Assembly (NCBI GenBank): GCA_934597345.1
Contig: CAKTRJ010000030.1
Coordinates: 1-30,352, forward strand
Reading direction: 5' to 3'
Length of the DNA stretch: 30,352 nucleotides
Source: an uncultured Oscillospiraceae bacterium
GTDB taxonomy: Bacteria > Bacillota > Clostridia > Oscillospirales > Oscillospiraceae
Position 1 is the stretch's first letter; the number at the start of each line of letters is the position of its first letter. Shown here piece by piece: positions 14,394 to 22,606 of the stretch. The position numbers were made by a program, and so were the translations under genes. The notes under the pieces are model-generated. The model ran no database searches and was not told where the DNA came from. It was given only the letters and a program-made list of their open reading frames with translations.

Positions 14394-15896
14394 ATGAGCG
14401 AGTATGTTGTTGAACTGAAAAACATTACCAAGCGATTCCCAGGCGTGGTCGCCATGCGAAATATGTCCATCGGCATTCGTCCCGGTGAAATTCACGGGTT
14501 GATCGGTGAGAACGGCGCAGGTAAATCCACGCTGATCAAGGTCCTCACAGGTGTGCATATCCCCGAGGAAGGCGACATCTATGTGGATGGGAAAAAGAAA
14601 GTATTCAAAAATCCTGTGCAGGCGCGTGAGACAGGCATTGCCTGTGTGTATCAGGAATTGAACATTGTCAGCCAGCTTTCGGTGGTGGACAATGTGTTCA
14701 TGGGTCGGGCCATCAAGAAGGGTCCCCTGCTGGACTATGCAAAGATGGAGGCGGTGGCAAAGGATGCATTGACCACGCTCGGCCACCCCGAGATCGATGT
14801 CAAAGCGGAGTGCGGCAAGCTGGGTATCGGCTTGCAGCAGATGGTAGAGATCGCCAAGGCAGTCTCTCTGGACGCGAAATTGATCATCATGGACGAGCCG
14901 ACATCCTCCTTGGGCAAGGAAGAAATCGAGCAGCTTATGGAAACTGTCCGTAATCTGAAGAAGAAGGGCATTGCTATATTGTTCGTTTCTCATAAGCTGG
15001 AAGAGCTGTTCGAGCTGTGCGACCGCGTGACGGTCATGCGCGACGGCGAGCATATCGTAACAGAGGACATTTCAAACATCACTGATGAGCAGTTGATCTC
15101 CGCCATGGTCGGGCGCACGCTGGATAACCTCTTCCCGAAGGAATTCGGCGTAAAGGGCGATGTGTGGCTGGAGGGCAGAAACCTCAATGAAGTGGGCGTT
15201 CTGCACGATGTGAGCTTCAAGGCACATGCCGGACAGATCACCTGCTTTGCCGGGCTTGTCGGCGCGGGACGCACAGAAACGATGCGCGCCATCTTCGGTG
15301 CAGACCCCCTGGACAGCGGCGAGATATATATCAAGGGCCAGAAGGTCAACATCAAAAAACCGGCGGACGCTATCAAGCGCGGTATCGGCTTTTTGACGGA
15401 GGACCGCAAGGGACAGGGTCTGGTGCTGTCCCTCGGCGTGAGGACAAACCTCATTCTGGCGAACATGAAGGGGTTTACCAGGGGACTGCTGTTCGACGAT
15501 AAGAAGATCGAGGAGACGGGGCAGGCGAACATCTCCAGTCTGAAGATAAAGACCCCCTCGCTCGATGAGGTGACGGCCCAGCTCTCCGGCGGTAACCAAC
15601 AGAAGGTAGTCATCGGCAAATGGGTCAACACCAAGGCGGATATTCTGATCTTTGATGAGCCGACGCGCGGTATTGATGTGGGGGCGAAGATCGAGGTTTA
15701 CAATGTGATGAACCAGATGGTTAAGGAGGGCAAGTGCGTGATCATGGTATCCTCCGAGCTGCCGGAGGTGCTTGCCATGAGCGATCATGTGATCGTAATG
15801 CGGGGTGGCCGCGTGATGGCAAATATAGAGAGAGATTCCGAACACTTTAATTCCGAAGACATAATGAAAGCCGCATGGGGAGGAGAGTTAGACTGA
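14394..15896 (+). CDS. CUT2 sugar/cyclitol ABC importer ATPase (RbsA/MglA type)
   Basis: The 500-residue protein has two fused nucleotide-binding domains, as in RbsA, MglA and inositol IatA. Domain 1 has Walker A GENGAGKST (about 38-46), a signature LGIGLQQMVEIAKAV and Walker B LIIMDEPTSSL. Domain 2 has the degenerate Walker A region GLVGAGRTE normal for this family, a canonical signature LSGGNQQKVVIGKW and Walker B ILIFDEPTRGID. It powers uptake through the permease encoded next to it, on the cytoplasmic face of the membrane. GAGGT lies before ATG 14394. Its stop is one base from the permease start. Confidence 0.95.
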   Translation: MSEYVVELKNITKRFPGVVAMRNMSIGIRPGEIHGLIGENGAGKSTLIKVLTGVHIPEEGDIYVDGKKKVFKNPVQARETGIACVYQELNIVSQLSVVDNVFMGRAIKKGPLLDYAKMEAVAKDALTTLGHPEIDVKAECGKLGIGLQQMVEIAKAVSLDAKLIIMDEPTSSLGKEEIEQLMETVRNLKKKGIAILFVSHKLEELFELCDRVTVMRDGEHIVTEDISNITDEQLISAMVGRTLDNLFPKEFGVKGDVWLEGRNLNEVGVLHDVSFKAHAGQITCFAGLVGAGRTETMRAIFGADPLDSGEIYIKGQKVNIKKPADAIKRGIGFLTEDRKGQGLVLSLGVRTNLILANMKGFTRGLLFDDKKIEETGQANISSLKIKTPSLDEVTAQLSGGNQQKVVIGKWVNTKADILIFDEPTRGIDVGAKIEVYNVMNQMVKEGKCVIMVSSELPEVLAMSDHVIVMRGGRVMANIERDSEHFNSEDIMKAAWGGELD

Positions 15897-15897
15897 T

Positions 15898-16926
15898 ATG
15901 AAAACAAAAGCTAATATCAAAGGCATCCTGCAAAAGCTGGGTACGGCACTGGCCCTGGTGATCCTTGTGATCGTCTTTTGCATCGTCCGGCCCGACTCAT
16001 TCCCGAAGGTCGGCAATATAATGAACATTCTCAAGCAGGCATCTATCAACTGTCTTATTTCCTGCGGCATGCTGTGCGCCCTGATCACCGCCGGCATCGA
16101 CCTGTCCGTCGGTTCCAACTGCGTGCTGTGCACCTGCACCATCGGCGTTCTGGTGCAGAACTACGGGATCACAAATCCCTTTGTTCTGATCTTCGCCGGT
16201 CTGCTGGTCAGTACACTGATGGGATTCCTGAACGGCACACTGCTCACGCGGCTCGACCTGCCGCATCCTTTCGTTTCCACTATGGGCATGAAGAACGTGC
16301 TGCTGGGTATTGCGCTGGTCATCACGGGTTCCAAGTCTATCGCATTCACCGGCGCGGGCGTGGACAGCGTCATGTGGATCGGCAGCTACTCCTTCTTTCA
16401 GGTCAAGGACGCCGCCGGCAAGGTCACATTCCCCGGCATCCCCGCCAGCTTTATTCTGGTGCTGATCGTGTTCATCCTGTTTGACATTTTCCTGCGCCGC
16501 ACGGCACTCGGCCGTCAGATCTACTGCTGCGGCGGCAACCCCGAGGCGGCGCGCCTGAGCGGTATCCCGTCCAAGGATGTGCTGACCTTCGTGTACACTC
16601 TCTCCGGCTTTATGGCAGGTATGGCAGGCGTTGTCTCCGTTGGTCGTTTGGCTACTGCCAACGCGAACTCCGGTGCGACATACGATAACGATGCCATCGC
16701 AGCCTGTATCGTAGGCGGTGCCTCCTTTACCGGCGGCAAGGGTACTATTTGGGGTACCATGATTGGCGCACTGCTGATGGCGGTCATCCGCAACGGTCTG
16801 AACCTGCTCGGCGCGCAGAACGATATTCAGTACATCGTTATCGGCGGCGTTATCATCCTCGCCGTGACCATCGATGTCACGCGTAATAAGGTGGAAGCGA
16901 AGGCACGCAAAATGGCTGCGCAGTGA
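15898..16926 (+). CDS. CUT2 sugar/cyclitol ABC importer permease (RbsC type)
   Basis: The protein has 342 residues with eight to ten hydrophobic helices. RbsC-family markers include NILKQASINCLISCGMLCAL, TAGIDLSVGS (near-universal in this family), GRQIYCCGGNPEAARLSGI and GGASFTGGKGTIWGTMIGAL. The protein forms the membrane channel with the dual ATPase; CUT2 importers typically use a homodimer of one permease, consistent with only one permease gene. The start is ATG 15898, one base after the ATPase stop, so translation is probably coupled. A terminator-like hairpin follows, separating transport from catabolic genes. Confidence 0.95.
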   Translation: MKTKANIKGILQKLGTALALVILVIVFCIVRPDSFPKVGNIMNILKQASINCLISCGMLCALITAGIDLSVGSNCVLCTCTIGVLVQNYGITNPFVLIFAGLLVSTLMGFLNGTLLTRLDLPHPFVSTMGMKNVLLGIALVITGSKSIAFTGAGVDSVMWIGSYSFFQVKDAAGKVTFPGIPASFILVLIVFILFDIFLRRTALGRQIYCCGGNPEAARLSGIPSKDVLTFVYTLSGFMAGMAGVVSVGRLATANANSGATYDNDAIAACIVGGASFTGGKGTIWGTMIGALLMAVIRNGLNLLGAQNDIQYIVIGGVIILAVTIDVTRNKVEAKARKMAAQ

Positions 16927-16941
16927 CCTCCCTTGTCAATC

Positions 16942-16979
16942 GAAGAATAGGGAATGCAGCTTTGCTTTCCCTATTCTTC
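16942..16979 (+). terminator. Partial terminator between transport and catabolic genes
   Basis: A 13-bp perfect stem GAAGAATAGGGAA (16942-16954) pairs with 16967-16979, followed by the T-rich TGCATTCTTTGTTTTTATC. It has the form of a rho-independent terminator but sits inside a same-direction gene run. It may be an attenuator, or iolE may have its own promoter, though I see none in the 50 bases left. Confidence 0.7.
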
Positions 16980-17031
16980 TGCATTCTTTGTTTTTATCAG
17001 CAAGTACCGATTAGAATAGGAGGCTGTATCA

Positions 17032-17934
17032 ATGTTTGATGTCAAAAAAGTACATTTGGGTATCGCGCCCATCGGCTGGTGCAATGATGATATGCCGGAA
17101 CTGGGTGCGGAAAACACCTTCCAGCAGACCGTCAGCGAGATGGCTCTAGCGGGATTCACCGGCTGCGAGATTGGAAACAAGTATCCCAAGGATCCTGTGG
17201 AACTGAAAAAGGCACTCGACCTGCGCGGAATGCGCATTGCGAGCCGCTGGTATTCCTCTTTCCTCCTGACCCGCCCCATCGAGGAGGAGGAGAAAGACTT
17301 CATCACCAATCTCGATTTCCTGGCGGCTGTCGGCGCAAACCGCATCAATGTCAGTGAGCAGAGCTACTCCATTCAAGGCTGCGCCGATATCCCCATTCTC
17401 ACCGGCGGACACAAGCATGTGATGAACGATGCGGAGTGGGGGCTTCTGTGCAAGGGGCTTGACCGCCTCGGCAAGATTGCTGCAGATCGCGGCTTCAAGC
17501 TCTGTTTCCATCACCACATGGGTACGGTCGTGCAGACCAGCGAGGAGACTGACCGCATGATGAGCAACACCGACCCGCGCTATGTGTTCCTGTGCTACGA
17601 TACCGGTCATTTCACCTTTGCAGGAGAAGATCCGCTGGCCATGCTGAAAAAATATGTTGACCGGGTGGGACACGTCCATCTGAAGGATATGCGCCTGAGC
17701 GTTGTCAAACAGGTACGAGAACAGAACATGAGCTTTTTGCAGGCGGTCCGCAGCGGCGCATTTACCGTCCCCGGTGACGGCGATGTGAACTTTGACCCTG
17801 TCTTTGAGGTGCTGGCAGCGGCGAACTATGAAGGCTGGCTGCTGGTGGAGGCGGAGCAGGATCCCGCCAAGGCAAATCCGCTGGAATACGCAATGAAGGG
17901 CCGCCGCTATATCCGTGAGCATACCGGCCTGTAA
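17032..17934 (+). CDS. iolE: Myo-inosose-2 dehydratase
   Basis: The 300-residue protein is a TIM-barrel of the AP-endonuclease-2/xylose-isomerase-like superfamily. The IolE-specific start (LGIAPIGWCNDDMPELG) and the motif CFHHHMGTVVQTSEETDRMM are visible, as are YDTGHFTFAGEDPLAML, VGHVHLKDMR and the late PGDGDVNFDPVFEVL. These His, Asp and Glu residues bind the divalent metal. The enzyme dehydrates 2-keto-myo-inositol to 3D-(3,5/4)-trihydroxycyclohexane-1,2-dione in the cytoplasm, the second step of inositol catabolism. The length is normal. The start is ATG 17032 behind AGGAGG. It is the first catabolic gene after the importer, with iolB 10 bases downstream. Confidence 0.95.
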   Translation: MFDVKKVHLGIAPIGWCNDDMPELGAENTFQQTVSEMALAGFTGCEIGNKYPKDPVELKKALDLRGMRIASRWYSSFLLTRPIEEEEKDFITNLDFLAAVGANRINVSEQSYSIQGCADIPILTGGHKHVMNDAEWGLLCKGLDRLGKIAADRGFKLCFHHHMGTVVQTSEETDRMMSNTDPRYVFLCYDTGHFTFAGEDPLAMLKKYVDRVGHVHLKDMRLSVVKQVREQNMSFLQAVRSGAFTVPGDGDVNFDPVFEVLAAANYEGWLLVEAEQDPAKANPLEYAMKGRRYIREHTGL

Positions 17935-17944
17935 GGAGCACAGC

Positions 17945-18748
17945 ATGACATACTTCAATAAAAATAGTGAGCTGCAGCGCGGCTACAACAGCTATATCGA
18001 TGAGAGCACCAACCCCATGGGTACGATGATGAATGTGGGGCTGCTCGTGATGGAGGACGGCGACACCTATACCTACGAGAACGCCGCGCACGAAGTCGCC
18101 ATGCTTCTCTTTGAGGGGAAGGTGACCTTCGCCTACGCAGGCAGGACGGTCGAGGCGGATCGTCCCGACTGCTTCCACCACGAGGCGTACTGCCTGCTTG
18201 CGCCGAGAAACACCAAGATCACCCTCACGGCGCACGGCCACGCGGAGATCTATATGCAGGACACCGAGAACGAGCGGGGCTATGAGCCGGTGATGTACAC
18301 CCCAGAAACGGTGCAGACGCAGTATGCCGGCTCCCAGGGTGAACTGATGGGCGCGATGGAGCGGGAGATCAAGACCTTCTTCGACTATGACAACGCCCCC
18401 TTCTCCAATATGGTGCTCGGCGAGGTACTCAATCACCCCGGCAAGTGGAGCAGCTATCCGCCCCATCATCATCCCCAGCCGGAGGTGTATTTCTACCGCT
18501 TCGACTATCCCCACGGCTTCGGTGCAGGCTTTGCCAACGGCGATGTATACAAAACGGAGCATAACGGCTGCGCCGTCATCAATTACGGCTTCCACTCGCA
18601 GGTGGTCGCACCGGGCTACGCCATGTGCTATGCCTGGGGCATCCGCCATCTGCCGGACGACCCTTGGAAGAAGACGCGCATTGACGACAAGGAGCATGAG
18701 TGGCTCTGGAAGCCGGATGCCAACAATCACATTTACCCCAATCACTGA
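17945..18748 (+). CDS. iolB: 5-deoxy-glucuronate isomerase
   Basis: The 267-residue protein has a bicupin fold. The first cupin contains VAMLLFEGKVTF. The second carries the metal-binding cluster PPHHHPQPEVYFYRFDYPHG and GFHSQVVAPGYAMCYAWGIRH, followed by the family C-terminus with EHEWLWKPDA. It isomerises 5-deoxy-D-glucuronate to 5-dehydro-2-deoxy-D-gluconate (DKG). I place the start at ATG 17945, with AAGGAG overlapping the iolE stop. Its presence matters for the pathway: DKG is a 2-ketose-type compound (CO-CH2OH terminus), which in the usual route would next be phosphorylated by IolC. No iolC follows here. Confidence 0.95.
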   Translation: MTYFNKNSELQRGYNSYIDESTNPMGTMMNVGLLVMEDGDTYTYENAAHEVAMLLFEGKVTFAYAGRTVEADRPDCFHHEAYCLLAPRNTKITLTAHGHAEIYMQDTENERGYEPVMYTPETVQTQYAGSQGELMGAMEREIKTFFDYDNAPFSNMVLGEVLNHPGKWSSYPPHHHPQPEVYFYRFDYPHGFGAGFANGDVYKTEHNGCAVINYGFHSQVVAPGYAMCYAWGIRHLPDDPWKKTRIDDKEHEWLWKPDANNHIYPNH

Positions 18749-18763
18749 TCAGGAGGATATACA

Positions 18764-20692
18764 ATGAAAACCGTCCGCTTAACTATGGCGCAGGCATTGG
18801 TTCGCTTTCTGGAAAATCAGTTCATTGATGTAGACGGTGTGCAGAACCGTTTCGTCAAGGGTCTGTTCATCATTCCCGGCCACGGCAATGTGGTGGGTCT
18901 GGGGCAGGCACTGTCGCAGGAGGGCAAGCACCTTGAGATCTATCAGGGCAAGAACGAGCAGGGCATGGCGCAGGTAGCCGTTGCCTTTGCCGCCCAGACA
19001 AAGCGCAAACAGATGATGGTGGCGACCTCCTCCGTGGGCCCCGGCGCCGCGAATATGGTCACTGCCTGCGGCACGGCCACGGCGAATAATCTGCCGCTGC
19101 TGGTGCTGCCCGGAGATACCTACGCCTGCCGCCAGCCCGACCCCGTATTGCAGCAGGTGGAGCATACCCACTCCCTTGCCATCACGACAAACGATGCATT
19201 CAAGGCGGTCTGCCGCTATTGGGATCGCATTGTCCGTCCCGAGCAGCTTATGAGCGCAATGCTCAACGCTTTCCGTGTGCTGACGGATCCCGCCAACACA
19301 GGCGCCGTTTGCATCGCCATGCCGCAGGATGTAGAGGGTGAGGCGTATGACTATCCCGTATCCTTCTTCCAGAAGCGAGTCTGGCGTTTGGAACGCCGTC
19401 CGGCGACCGAGGTGTCACTGCATGACGCGGCGGCAGCCATCCGCAAGGCAAAGCGCCCCATGCTCATCTGCGGCGGCGGTGTTCGTTACAGCGAGGCGCA
19501 TCGGGAGTTCCTGCACTTTGCCGAGACGCTGGGTATTCCTTACGGCGAAACGCAGTCTGGCAAGTCTGCGACCGACTGGAAGCACACCCTGAACCTCGGC
19601 GGCATCGGTACGACCGGCTGCTCCGCCGCAAATGAGATTGCTCGCAAGGCGGATCTTATCATCGGCGTCGGCACACGCTATACCGACTTTACCACCGCTT
19701 CGCGCTGGCTGTTCAAGGATACCTGCAAGTTCGTCAACATCAATGTCTCTGACTTCCAAGCTCTCAAGCTCGATGCCGTCCCCGTTGTGGGTGACGCGAA
19801 GGATGCCCTCCCACGTCTCGAGGCACTGCTGGACGGCTACAAGACCGGCTACATCAGGGAGGTCGAGACAGCTAAGGATAAGTGGATTGCCGAGCTGAAG
19901 CGACTGGACAGCATCGTCTACTCCGCTAAGAAGTCTTGGAAGCCCGAGGTAAACGATGCCAACCGCGCCAGCGTGGAACGTTTCTCCAAGGATCTGCACA
20001 CGCAGCTCTGCCAGACCACAGTTCTTGGCGCGATCAATGCCTTTATGTCCGAGGGCGATGTGGCCATCGGTGCGTCCGGCTCTCTGCCCGGCGATATGCA
20101 GCGGATGTGGCGTCCCACGGGCATTGACACCTATAACATGGAATACGGCTACTCCACCATGGGCTATGAGGTAGCCGGTGCGCTGGGCGTGAAGCTCGCC
20201 GTCGGCAGCGAACATGAGGTCTACTCCTTCGTGGGTGACGGTGCGTTCAATATGCTCCACAGTGAGCTGATTACCGCCTGCCAGGAACACCTAAAAGTGA
20301 ATATCTGTCTGTTCGACAACGCCAGTTTCGCCTGCATCAACAATTTGCAGGTCGGACACGGCAACAAGGTATTGTGTACTGAAATGCGCCACCGCAGTCG
20401 CGAGGGGCTGTTCGGCGACTTTATGAGCATCGACTACGCCGCCGTTGCCGCAGCATACGGCTGCAAGAGCTATACCGTCCGCACGATGGAGGAGCTCATG
20501 TACGCGCTGGAGGACGCAAAGAAGGTGAAGAACCGCCCCGTCCTCTTTGACATCAAGGTGCTGCCCAAGACCATGACCGACGGATACAGCTCCTGGTGGC
20601 GCGTGGGCGACACTGAGGTGTCTGAGCTGCCCGCCAATGTTGAAGCGTGGAACGACCTTCAGGCACACCTGAAGGATTGCCGCAAGTATTGA
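18764..20692 (+). CDS. iolD: 3D-(3,5/4)-trihydroxycyclohexane-1,2-dione hydrolase
   Basis: The 642-residue protein belongs to the thiamine-diphosphate (acetolactate synthase-like) superfamily. The N-terminal PYR domain has IIPGHGNVVGLGQAL, the catalytic-Glu region YQGKNEQGMAQVAVAFA and SSVGPGAANMVTACGTAT. A central domain contains AKRPMLICGGGVRYSEA. The C-terminal PP domain has the ThDP/Mg motif beginning VGDGAFNMLHSELITA near residue 490 and ending at DNASFACINN. The long IolD-type length and the GHGNV start separate it from acetolactate synthase. It opens the ring of the dione to give 5-deoxy-glucuronate. The start is ATG 18764 behind AGGAGG, 15 bases after iolB. Confidence 0.95.
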   Translation: MKTVRLTMAQALVRFLENQFIDVDGVQNRFVKGLFIIPGHGNVVGLGQALSQEGKHLEIYQGKNEQGMAQVAVAFAAQTKRKQMMVATSSVGPGAANMVTACGTATANNLPLLVLPGDTYACRQPDPVLQQVEHTHSLAITTNDAFKAVCRYWDRIVRPEQLMSAMLNAFRVLTDPANTGAVCIAMPQDVEGEAYDYPVSFFQKRVWRLERRPATEVSLHDAAAAIRKAKRPMLICGGGVRYSEAHREFLHFAETLGIPYGETQSGKSATDWKHTLNLGGIGTTGCSAANEIARKADLIIGVGTRYTDFTTASRWLFKDTCKFVNINVSDFQALKLDAVPVVGDAKDALPRLEALLDGYKTGYIREVETAKDKWIAELKRLDSIVYSAKKSWKPEVNDANRASVERFSKDLHTQLCQTTVLGAINAFMSEGDVAIGASGSLPGDMQRMWRPTGIDTYNMEYGYSTMGYEVAGALGVKLAVGSEHEVYSFVGDGAFNMLHSELITACQEHLKVNICLFDNASFACINNLQVGHGNKVLCTEMRHRSREGLFGDFMSIDYAAVAAAYGCKSYTVRTMEELMYALEDAKKVKNRPVLFDIKVLPKTMTDGYSSWWRVGDTEVSELPANVEAWNDLQAHLKDCRKY

Positions 20693-20722
20693 TAATTATC
20701 TGAAGATAAGGAGTGTATACAC

Positions 20723-21760
20723 ATGGATAAGGTTTTGAAGATCGGTATCGTTGGCTGCGGTGCTATCGGCAAAGATCATTGCCGCCGCATTATTGAGACT
20801 GTTCCGGGAGCGACGGTTGTCGCCGTGTCCGATTATGTCGCCGCCGCCGCGGACGAGACGGCGGCCAAGTATGGCATTCGCTCCTTCGGCAATGACTGTG
20901 ACGCCATGATTCTTGATCCCGAGGTGGAGGCGGTGGTCATCACCTCCATCGACCCCACACATCATGACTATGTGATGAAGACGCTGAATGCGAAGAAGTG
21001 GTGCTTCTGCGAAAAACCCCTGAGCCAGAACGCCAAGGACTGTGAAGACATCCTTCGCGCCGAAATGGCACTGGGTAAGCGGCTTGTGCAGGTCGGCTTT
21101 ATGCGCCACTATGACCGCGGCTATGCGGAGATGAAGCGCATCATCGACTCCGGCGAGATCGGTGCGCCGCTGCTGATCAAGGCCTGCCACCGCAATGTGT
21201 CGCAGGGTCCCGGCTTTAAGACCGAGAACGGCGTGACCAATGTGGCCATCCACGAGCTTGACATCTGCCGCTGGCTGCTCGACGACGAGTATGAGGATGT
21301 GCAGTGCGTCAAGGTGCGCCAGAGCGCGAACTCCAACAAGGGCTACGACAACCCGCAGGTCATGCTGATGCGTACCAAGAAGGGCTGCTTCATCGATGTT
21401 GAGGTGCAGGTGGCGGACGGCTACGGCTACGACATTCAGTGCGAGGTCGTCTGCGAAAACGGCACCGTGAAGCTGCCTGATCCCTATGCCGTGGTGCGCC
21501 GCTCCCGTCCCGCCGGATGGGACAGCCTCCAGCCCGCCGAGTCCATGCCTATCATGACCGACTGGAAGGAACGTTTCATCGAGGCGTATGACATCGAGTT
21601 CTGCAAGTGGGTGGAGTCCGTCCATGCCGGCAAGCTGACCGGTCCCTCCGCTTGGGACGGATACGTGGCCTGCGTAGCAGGCGATGCGCTCAACGCTTCT
21701 CGCGGCACCTCCTCCTTCCTCAAGGTGGAGACGATGGAAAAACCCGAAATCTACAAGTAA
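20723..21760 (+). CDS. iolG: Inositol 2-dehydrogenase, Gfo/Idh/MocA family
   Basis: The 345-residue protein has an N-terminal Rossmann domain with IGIVGCGAIGKDHCRRI and the catalytic-lysine motif CEKPLS (K98). The family C-terminal part includes LVQVGFMRHYDRGYAEMKRI, VAIHELDICRWLL (H177), GYGYDIQCEVVCENG and GPSAWDGYVACVAGDA. It oxidises myo-inositol to 2-keto-myo-inositol with NAD+, the first step. From memory, B. subtilis IolG has a catalytic Asp (D172) four residues before the His (H176); here that place is Asn173. This may shift isomer preference (for example scyllo- or chiro-inositol) or activity. The start is ATG 20723 behind AAGGAG; the next gene begins 15 bases downstream. Confidence 0.9.
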   Translation: MDKVLKIGIVGCGAIGKDHCRRIIETVPGATVVAVSDYVAAAADETAAKYGIRSFGNDCDAMILDPEVEAVVITSIDPTHHDYVMKTLNAKKWCFCEKPLSQNAKDCEDILRAEMALGKRLVQVGFMRHYDRGYAEMKRIIDSGEIGAPLLIKACHRNVSQGPGFKTENGVTNVAIHELDICRWLLDDEYEDVQCVKVRQSANSNKGYDNPQVMLMRTKKGCFIDVEVQVADGYGYDIQCEVVCENGTVKLPDPYAVVRRSRPAGWDSLQPAESMPIMTDWKERFIEAYDIEFCKWVESVHAGKLTGPSAWDGYVACVAGDALNASRGTSSFLKVETMEKPEIYK

Positions 21761-21775
21761 TACAGGGGAGCTATC

Positions 21776-22606
21776 ATGGACAAGAAAAAAATCGAAACAT
21801 TGGCGGCTCAGATCCGGCTGGAGACGCTGAAGGTCATCCACTCCCGTGGCTTCGGCCATGTGGGCGGCTCTATGGATCTGGCCGATCTGATGGCCGTGCT
21901 GTACGGCGAGGTCATGCGTTTTGACCCCAAGAACCCCCGCGATCCCGACCGCGACTGGCTGGTGCTCAGTAAGGGTCACGCGGGTCCGGTGGCCTATGCT
22001 ACCTTCGGCCTGATGGGCTTCTATCCTATGGAGGAGGCCTATACCCTGAACCAGCCTCACACCAGGTTCCCCAGCCACACTGACCGGAAGCTGACCCCCG
22101 GCGTGGATCTGACCACCGGCTCTCTGGGTCAGGGGGCTTCCACTGCTGCTGGCGCGGCGCTGGGCAACAGGATCGACGGGCGCAACAACCACGTGTTCTG
22201 TGTCATCGGTGATGGTGAGGCCGACGAGGGCCAAGTGTGGGAGGCGTTCCACTTCGCCTACGCCCACAAGCTGGATAACCTCATCTACATCATCGACAAC
22301 AACGGTTATCAGCTGGACGGCAAGACAGCCGACATTCTTGACCACGGCGACATCGCCAAAAAGGCGGCGGGCTTCGGCCTGTACACCCAGGAGATCGACG
22401 GCCACGACGTGGAGGCCATCTATCAGGCCATCCAGAACGCCTATGACAAGAAGGGTGTGCCCTCCTGCATCGTGCTGGACACCATCAAGGGCAAGGGCGC
22501 CACTTTCGCCGAGCCCAAGCGGGAGCACTCCTCCCAGCCCAGCGAGGAGGCATGGCAGGAGGCCATCGCCGCCGCCGAGAAAGCATTGCAGGAGGTGCGG
22601 AAATGA
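21776..22606 (+). CDS. Transketolase, N-terminal (ThDP-binding) subunit
   Basis: The 276-residue protein corresponds to the first third of a full-length transketolase. Visible are GFGHVGGSMDLADLMAVLY (substrate-channel His28), LSKGHAGPV (H68), TTGSLGQGAS and the ThDP/Mg-binding stretch CVIGDGEADEGQVWEAF through DNNGYQLDG. Together with the next gene it forms a split two-subunit enzyme that moves a two-carbon ketol unit from a ketose to an aldose. Its place directly after iolG, where iolC and iolJ usually sit, suggests it is not a housekeeping copy but cleaves the inositol-derived ketose DKG (inference). Its stop overlaps the next start as ATGA. Confidence 0.92.
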   Translation: MDKKKIETLAAQIRLETLKVIHSRGFGHVGGSMDLADLMAVLYGEVMRFDPKNPRDPDRDWLVLSKGHAGPVAYATFGLMGFYPMEEAYTLNQPHTRFPSHTDRKLTPGVDLTTGSLGQGASTAAGAALGNRIDGRNNHVFCVIGDGEADEGQVWEAFHFAYAHKLDNLIYIIDNNGYQLDGKTADILDHGDIAKKAAGFGLYTQEIDGHDVEAIYQAIQNAYDKKGVPSCIVLDTIKGKGATFAEPKREHSSQPSEEAWQEAIAAAEKALQEVRK

